Source of the DNA: Clostridia bacterium
Lineage (GTDB): Bacteria; Bacillota; Clostridia; Lachnospirales; Lachnospiraceae
NCBI GenBank assembly: GCA_910576205.1
Contig: CAJTHL010000005.1
Location: 124,001 to 188,000 of the forward strand
DNA: 64,000 bases
Reading direction: 5' to 3'
Position 1 is the stretch's first letter. Each line of letters opens with the position of its first letter. The notes beneath the pieces are model-generated. The model worked only from the letters and a program-made list of their open reading frames with translations, did not search any database and had not been told where the DNA came from. The translations under genes and the position numbers were made by a program. This document shows positions 59,855 to 64,000 of this stretch, piece after piece.

Positions 59855-60250
59855 TCAGAACGCCACGCCCGCCCGCAGTATCACATTGGGATACGGGGTA
59901 AACTCCCCTGTGCGGATGGCAAACTTCACATCCCCGGACATCTTCTTCAAATCCTCGTGGGAAATAAACGTGTGCTCCACGCCCGGAAGCTTATTCTGGA
60001 TATACGCCAGAAGCTCCGGATTTTTTTCGCGGATTTCCTCCGCAAGGGTGTAATACTCCACCCCCGCCTCCTCCAGGACCGCGTCCATGGTCTGCACAAA
60101 AGTGGGCACCCCGCCGCATAAAGCCAGGTCCACAATGGGAACTCCTTTGGGAATGGGCATCCCCGCGTCCCCGATCATAAATAAATCCCTGTGTCCCAGT
60201 GCCGCAATATATCCGGCAAGCTGCGCGTTTAAAATTCCTCTTTTCTTCAT
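59855..60250 (-). CDS. rbsD: D-ribose pyranase
   Basis: Interconverts beta-pyranose and beta-furanose forms of ribose so that ribokinase can act. The start MKKRGILNAQLAGYIAALGH (60250) follows AGGGGGAAA, giving 131 aa, the usual length. The conserved HRDLFMIGDAGMPIPKGV and C-terminal TGEFTPYPNVILRAGVAF are present. It lies 34 nt after the flavodoxin-like gene. No ribokinase is adjacent, and it is far from the RbsABC-like importer in this window. Confidence 0.93.
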   Translation of the reverse strand: MKKRGILNAQLAGYIAALGHRDLFMIGDAGMPIPKGVPIVDLALCGGVPTFVQTMDAVLEEAGVEYYTLAEEIREKNPELLAYIQNKLPGVEHTFISHEDLKKMSGDVKFAIRTGEFTPYPNVILRAGVAF

Positions 60251-60284
60251 GGTAAATTTCCCCCTCTTCAAATTTTCATGGGCC

Positions 60285-60812
60285 CTACGCTTCCATCCAA
60301 AGCTCCGCCGCCGCAATCCCCATGGCAAACTCCCGGGCTTTTGCCAGGTCGCGTTCATTGGGATGGAGCATGGCCTCGTCGAAATTGGCCATCATCCACT
60401 CTACCTTGGACTGGTTTTCCGGCGTGAGAATGTGTTCGTATTTCCGGCGTATCTGAATAGGCATCTTTCCCTGGCAGAGAAACATGCCAAGATAAGCGTT
60501 GTCGCTCTCTATCCAGACAGTCACCTGGTTCTCCACCTTCCTCTTATACTCCGGCGTAGGCTTTGTTCCGCATGTGGCAAAAAGCGCAATATTTTTTCCG
60601 CCCAGATGCTCCAGGCAGCGGATCACCTCAACGCTGCAGGTTCCCTTATTCACGAAAAATCCTACGAAATATATCCTCGCATCTGGCAGACGCTCCATCT
60701 CATGCAGATTCAGAATATCCTTATTCTGCCCGGGAAGGGCAGCGAACATGTGAAAGGCCACCTGTTTGGTATTTCCTGTCTCGCTGCAATATAACACCAC
60801 GTAGTCCAGCAT
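60285..60812 (-). CDS. Flavodoxin family protein
   Basis: A 175-aa single-domain flavodoxin-like protein. The FMN phosphate loop is visible at the start, LYCSETGNTKQVA, and further FMN-region segments are YFVGFFVNKGTC and IALFATCGTKPTPEY. It is of the type in which CGT follows the fourth strand. The start MLDYVVLYCS at 60812 is preferred, since GGGGG lies upstream; an ATG 21 nt earlier has no site. Probably cotranscribed with rbsD. Partner redox enzyme unknown; related flavodoxins occur in tetrapyrrole-reducing gene sets, which is not shown here. Confidence 0.8.
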   Translation of the reverse strand: MLDYVVLYCSETGNTKQVAFHMFAALPGQNKDILNLHEMERLPDARIYFVGFFVNKGTCSVEVIRCLEHLGGKNIALFATCGTKPTPEYKRKVENQVTVWIESDNAYLGMFLCQGKMPIQIRRKYEHILTPENQSKVEWMMANFDEAMLHPNERDLAKAREFAMGIAAAELWMEA

Positions 60813-60857
60813 CTGATTATGTCCCCCTGCCATCTCTGAAAATGCCTTTATTACAAA

Positions 60858-60886
60858 ATCTTACACTTTTCTTCCGATTGCATCAA
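60858..60886 (-). promoter_or_regulatory. Possible promoter of the flavodoxin-rbsD unit
   Basis: TTGATG (60881-60886), 17 bp, TAAGAT (60858-60863) on the minus strand, in the AT-rich 146-bp gap before the flavodoxin start. Confidence 0.45.
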
Positions 60887-60958
60887 GGGTTTCTTTCTAA
60901 AACAATTCTTAAAAAATTATAAATTCCTCAAATCCCGGAAAAATATGTAACTTTTCCC

Positions 60959-62074
60959 TTAAATCCCGGGCAGATACTGCCTGGCTATCCGGTCCTCTGG
61001 CCGGACGTCAAACAGGTACAGCGCCAGAAGGAACATCCATTCCAGAGGCTTCATAAGCAGATAGGTCACATCAGCCCTTAAGGGCGTCTGCAAATGAAGA
61101 GACAGGGGATACCCATAGGTATCATAAAAATGCCTGAGATGCCGGTGAAAGGCAGGCAGGCGCTCCTCCAGAAGCTGCTCAAATGCATTCGCCACGCAAA
61201 GCTGACGGTTCACCACAATGCGCTCCCCTTTACGGATACCGTAGCGAAGAGGCTTTACAAGCTTTTCATCCCCCTGCATGGCCACAGTACAAAGATAGTG
61301 GGCGTCCGCCTCTATGGGCGGCGGGGAAATCTTTGTGGATAAGGTCCAGTCGCTGGTTTCGGTAAACGCCCGGATAACGCTGTCCGGCTGCTGTCCAAAC
61401 AGGAGCAGAAGGAGAATGAGAACCACCAGAAGGGGCAGCAGAAGAAGCACCGCGTAGAGCGCCCATTTCCGGCTGTCGCGCAACAAATCGTTGCATTTCT
61501 GAAGCCAGGAAGCGGAATAGCTTTTTTCCTCCCTCATTTCCCCCTGGGTATGCACAATGCGGATTAAGAGCTCCAGGGCCCGCAAAAGGAAATTAAAGGG
61601 CACCAGGCAGAGAAGGCCGATAACCAGAAATTCGTCGCCCACCTCCTCCCCCATAAAAAGCTCCACCGGGGGAATATGACGTCCCATCTGAATCAGAATG
61701 AGCACATTTACCAGAATCCCCACATAGAGCCCGGAAATCAGAAGCACCTGGAGGAGGGGCGGCCACTCCTCTTTTCTGCATTTCAAGAGGATATAGCTTA
61801 AGAATCCCACTGCTGCAAACAAGAGGAAGGAGGGCGCATGGACGCTGGAAATAATCTCATGAAACATAAAGATATCCCCGTAAATCCACACAGCCTCCTC
61901 CCAGGGCCTGGCAGATAACCCACTGTACAGCAGAAAGCTGTATAAAATTCCCAGGGTAAAAGCCACCGCCTCAAACCGGCCGGTTTTCTCCTTTTTCTGT
62001 ATCAGGTACCAGATATTCATGCAGGTAAATACCGGACCTGGCAGCAGAAGAACCAGTATCATTATGATTCCCAT
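60959..62074 (-). CDS. DUF6688-like membrane protein
   Basis: A 371-aa protein of unknown function. The first ~235 residues contain about six or seven hydrophobic segments (for example VLLLPGPVFTCMNIWYL and WALYAVLLLLPLLVVLILLL). The last ~130 residues look soluble and carry YLCTVAMQGDEKLVKPLRYG, the block VNRQLCVANAFEQLLEE and MKPLEWMFLLALYLFDVRPE, which I associate with DUF6688. It stands alone between the C39 peptidase and the flavodoxin-like gene. No catalytic motif was recognised. Confidence 0.6.
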   Translation of the reverse strand: MGIIMILVLLLPGPVFTCMNIWYLIQKKEKTGRFEAVAFTLGILYSFLLYSGLSARPWEEAVWIYGDIFMFHEIISSVHAPSFLLFAAVGFLSYILLKCRKEEWPPLLQVLLISGLYVGILVNVLILIQMGRHIPPVELFMGEEVGDEFLVIGLLCLVPFNFLLRALELLIRIVHTQGEMREEKSYSASWLQKCNDLLRDSRKWALYAVLLLLPLLVVLILLLLLFGQQPDSVIRAFTETSDWTLSTKISPPPIEADAHYLCTVAMQGDEKLVKPLRYGIRKGERIVVNRQLCVANAFEQLLEERLPAFHRHLRHFYDTYGYPLSLHLQTPLRADVTYLLMKPLEWMFLLALYLFDVRPEDRIARQYLPGI

Positions 62075-62169
62075 ACAGACGCCCCCTTTACATGGTATTT
62101 ATCAGAATTATACCTTTTCCGGAAGCTGTTTTCTATAAAGGAATTCTTAATTTTTACAAAGCTCTGTCA

Positions 62170-63408
62170 CTACTCAAATGCCCAGAGATTGCGCATCTGC
62201 CTCCTGAGATCATCAAACTCCCACAATTTCTCACTGCGGATCCTGCTGTTGGGGTCGTGTACCTTGATTTTTCCGTCCTTTGTCCCTGTAAGCACAATAA
62301 AATGTCCCGCCCTGGTAAAATCTCCCGGCCCCATGCTACAGATAATGGGGTGTCCGGCGTCCAGCTCCCTGACTACCGCTGATTCGTCCGGGGATATCTC
62401 CCGCCCCTGGATTCCAAACCGGGCCGCTCCCTCAGACATAAGGCTCCATTTTGTCCCTGCTCCCGCCTCATAGTAGCCGTTTTCCTGGGCGTAGCAGGCC
62501 ACCGTGTAGGGCGTTATGGAATTGTCACCCGTAAGCCCTGCAATCACCATGGACAGGCAGGTGGGCCCGCAGCCGGTGCAGGCCAGCAGGCCGCCGCCGT
62601 ATTCCCTATAGCCCCATCGCTCATCCCACTGGAGCAAAAAGGGCACCGTCCCCTTTTTCACATCCCCGATGGTATCCGCGGGAGACGTATCCTTCTTCTC
62701 AGGGTAATCCAGCACAAAATCCAGGGTTTCCGGGTTATTGGCAAGGGTTTCCAGAAGCTGCTCCGGATAATTTCCGGAATTTTCCAGAATCTCCCTGACC
62801 CGGTCGTCCTCCTTTGCCAGCCCTTTAAGGCTCTCCTCCACCTCCCGGGAAAGCATCCCCCCGCTTTTTTGCGGCGTGGATACAGCAGACTCCATCTCCG
62901 CAGGATATTCCTTCACAGGCTTCTTATCGAGCCAGGGGGGTTCCTCTATCACCTTGAAAACCAGGGAAAACAGCAGTACCGTCCCGGCAATGCCTGCCAT
63001 AAGCTTTACGCATCCTCCCAGGAAAGAGGCTTTTTTCCGTTTGCGTTTTTTCCTTTTCCGGGAAACCGCTTTTTCCACCCTTATTTCCCTGGTATAAATC
63101 CGGTCTGCCTCCGCCTTTCTCCCGGGCTCCTGCCGTTTTCTGCGAGAATCCCTCTGGGCGCTGTCCTGGTAAATGTTTCCTCCAGTCTGCCGGGGCCTGC
63201 CGGTCTCCCAGCACTCTGTGCGAATTTCCCGCCGGGGCGTGCTTTTTTCCCGGCCCGTTCCGGCCCTTTGGGGCCCCGCCGTCCGCCGCCGTCCTGTCCT
63301 TTCCCTGTATGCTTCCTGCCTGCCGCCTCTTTCCGGATTCATGGGGGATTCACTCCTTCCGCCGCGAAATTCCTGCCAGTGTTCCTCTTTTCTCTGTGTG
63401 TTAACCAT
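62170..63408 (-). CDS. Membrane-anchored C39-like cysteine peptidase
   Basis: A 412-aa protein: a long basic, low-complexity cytoplasmic N-terminus (Arg/Glu/Gly-rich, residues 1-~140 with KRKKRKRKKASF), one transmembrane segment (KLMAGIAGTVLLFSLVFKVI, ~155-174), a spacer and a C39_2-type peptidase domain outside. The catalytic Cys lies in LACTGCGPTCLSMVIAG, with the His in RAGHFIVLTGTKDG and the Asp/Asn in KVHDPNSRI. No peptide-export ABC domain is fused, so it is more like secreted peptidases or amidases than a bacteriocin processor. It lies 18 nt after alr and is probably cotranscribed with it. Confidence 0.82.
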   Translation of the reverse strand: MVNTQRKEEHWQEFRGGRSESPMNPERGGRQEAYRERTGRRRTAGPQRAGTGREKSTPRREIRTECWETGRPRQTGGNIYQDSAQRDSRRKRQEPGRKAEADRIYTREIRVEKAVSRKRKKRKRKKASFLGGCVKLMAGIAGTVLLFSLVFKVIEEPPWLDKKPVKEYPAEMESAVSTPQKSGGMLSREVEESLKGLAKEDDRVREILENSGNYPEQLLETLANNPETLDFVLDYPEKKDTSPADTIGDVKKGTVPFLLQWDERWGYREYGGGLLACTGCGPTCLSMVIAGLTGDNSITPYTVACYAQENGYYEAGAGTKWSLMSEGAARFGIQGREISPDESAVVRELDAGHPIICSMGPGDFTRAGHFIVLTGTKDGKIKVHDPNSRIRSEKLWEFDDLRRQMRNLWAFE

Positions 63409-63426
63409 ATGCTCCCCTTATCTCGG

Positions 63427-64000
63427 TCAGTCCTCTGCCACAACTGGCAGACGAGTCCCTAATCTGCTTAAAAGTTCGTTGGTGATGGTTCCCGCCTGCT
63501 CTGCCAGCTCCTCCGCCCGGCCCAGCACAGTGGCCACATCTCCCGGTGCAGTCTCCGGAATATGGGTCACATCCACCTCCATCTGGTCCATACAGATACG
63601 CCCGGTAACAGGAGCCTGCTTTCCGTGCAGCTCCACAAAGCCCCCCTTCAGACACCGGGGAATCCCGTCGGCATATCCAATCGTCAGTACCGCCACCCGC
63701 ATAGGGGCTTTCGCGTGAAATTCCGGGCCATAGCTGACTGCCTCCCCAGGCTCCACCCGCCGCACCTGGGCCACCCGGGCCTTTATGGAGAGGACAGGCG
63801 TACCATGGAACCGTCTTTTTCCGGCTTCACTTTCCTGGGACCAGGTGCCGTCATTTCCCCGCAGCAGCTCCATACTGCTGTGTACCCCGTAGAGGAAAAT
63901 CCCGGGCCGCACCAGATTGCAGCCCTCTATGGGACCCTGCAAAATCCCGTAGCTGCTCTGCAGATGCCGGTCCCGGGGGCAAAGCCCCCTCTCTTCCAGA
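63427..64000 (-). CDS. alr: Alanine racemase, partial at the window edge
   Basis: PLP enzyme supplying D-alanine for peptidoglycan. Only the C-terminal ~190 residues are in the window; the frame is open to base 64000. Recognisable are LVRPGIFLYGVHSS (end of the barrel), the C-terminal domain with GEAVSYGPEFHAK and the catalytic Tyr region VLTIGYADGIPRCLKGG, followed by GRICMDQMEVDVTH. Vancomycin-type serine racemases share this end, but nothing here points to them. Upstream of the C39 peptidase on the same strand. Confidence 0.92.
   Translation of the reverse strand, partial: LEERGLCPRDRHLQSSYGILQGPIEGCNLVRPGIFLYGVHSSMELLRGNDGTWSQESEAGKRRFHGTPVLSIKARVAQVRRVEPGEAVSYGPEFHAKAPMRVAVLTIGYADGIPRCLKGGFVELHGKQAPVTGRICMDQMEVDVTHIPETAPGDVATVLGRAEELAEQAGTITNELLSRLGTRLPVVAED

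Noticed and set aside
1..64000. tRNA or rRNA genes, prophage or insertion sequences
   Set aside because: No cloverleaf, rRNA signature, transposase, integrase or phage protein was recognised on either strand.

Overview
The window looks like a chromosomal segment from a Lachnospiraceae-type clostridium (Firmicutes, Clostridium cluster XIVa). The reasons are the gene content and order (ylxM-ffh-rpsP-khpA-rimM-trmD, rplS-lepB-ylqF-lepB-rnhB-yraN), the long FtsA-like protein, the long Prs, abundant sugar ABC transporters with AraC, LacI and ROK regulators, AGGAGG-type ribosome binding sites, and by-eye GC of a little over 50 percent. No rRNA, tRNA, phage, transposase or CRISPR locus was seen. The assignment is inferred from gene content, not from a search.

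Layout. 0-9 kb: housekeeping genes (der, a DUF512 radical-SAM-like protein, an FtsA-like protein, prs) with small accessory genes. 8.9-18 kb: a minus-strand mannoside locus: ROK regulator, lipoprotein binding protein, two MalFG-type permeases, GH38 alpha-mannosidase, D-lyxose/D-mannose isomerase and aldose epimerase. 18-19.4 kb: a decayed GntR/ABC locus. 19.4-28.4 kb: a second sugar operon: ribose-type ABC importer (RbsB/A/C-like), two UroD/MtaA-like proteins, a near-identical second copy of the isomerase, a second epimerase and a PfkB kinase, with a divergent AraC regulator. 29.5-35.6 kb: M20 hydrolase, pgeF, yraN, rnhB, two signal peptidases around ylqF, and rplS.

At 35.7-51.4 kb an accessory block separates rplS from trmD, genes that are normally adjacent. 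It holds a PAS protein, DUF4867, a MATE exporter, a polyol/sugar operon (Gfo/Idh oxidoreductase, TIM-barrel epimerase, PfkB kinase, MtlD-like dehydrogenase), an AraC regulator, a xylose-isomerase-like enzyme, and an ASRT-M24-creatininase-acetyltransferase operon divergent from a LacI regulator fused to a solute-binding-protein domain. At 51.4-56 kb lies the ffh/rpsP/trmD operon, in which trmD carries a C-terminal GNAT-like extension. 56-64 kb: a PHP (EndoQ-like)/UvrD helicase fusion, a methyltransferase remnant, rbsD, a flavodoxin-like gene, two membrane proteins and the 3' part of alr.

The most unusual signal is a family of structured intergenic repeats of about 105 bp (nine loci, three of them tandem pairs). 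All lie in the same orientation relative to the downstream gene and end right at its Shine-Dalgarno sequence. Copies precede both core genes (trmD, ylqF, lepB) and accessory sugar genes. A divergent copy keeps its stem by changing both arms, which suggests a conserved RNA or DNA fold. Two homopolymer C tracts (9 and 10 bases) also break otherwise intact genes and deserve checking as sequencing errors or phase-variable sites.
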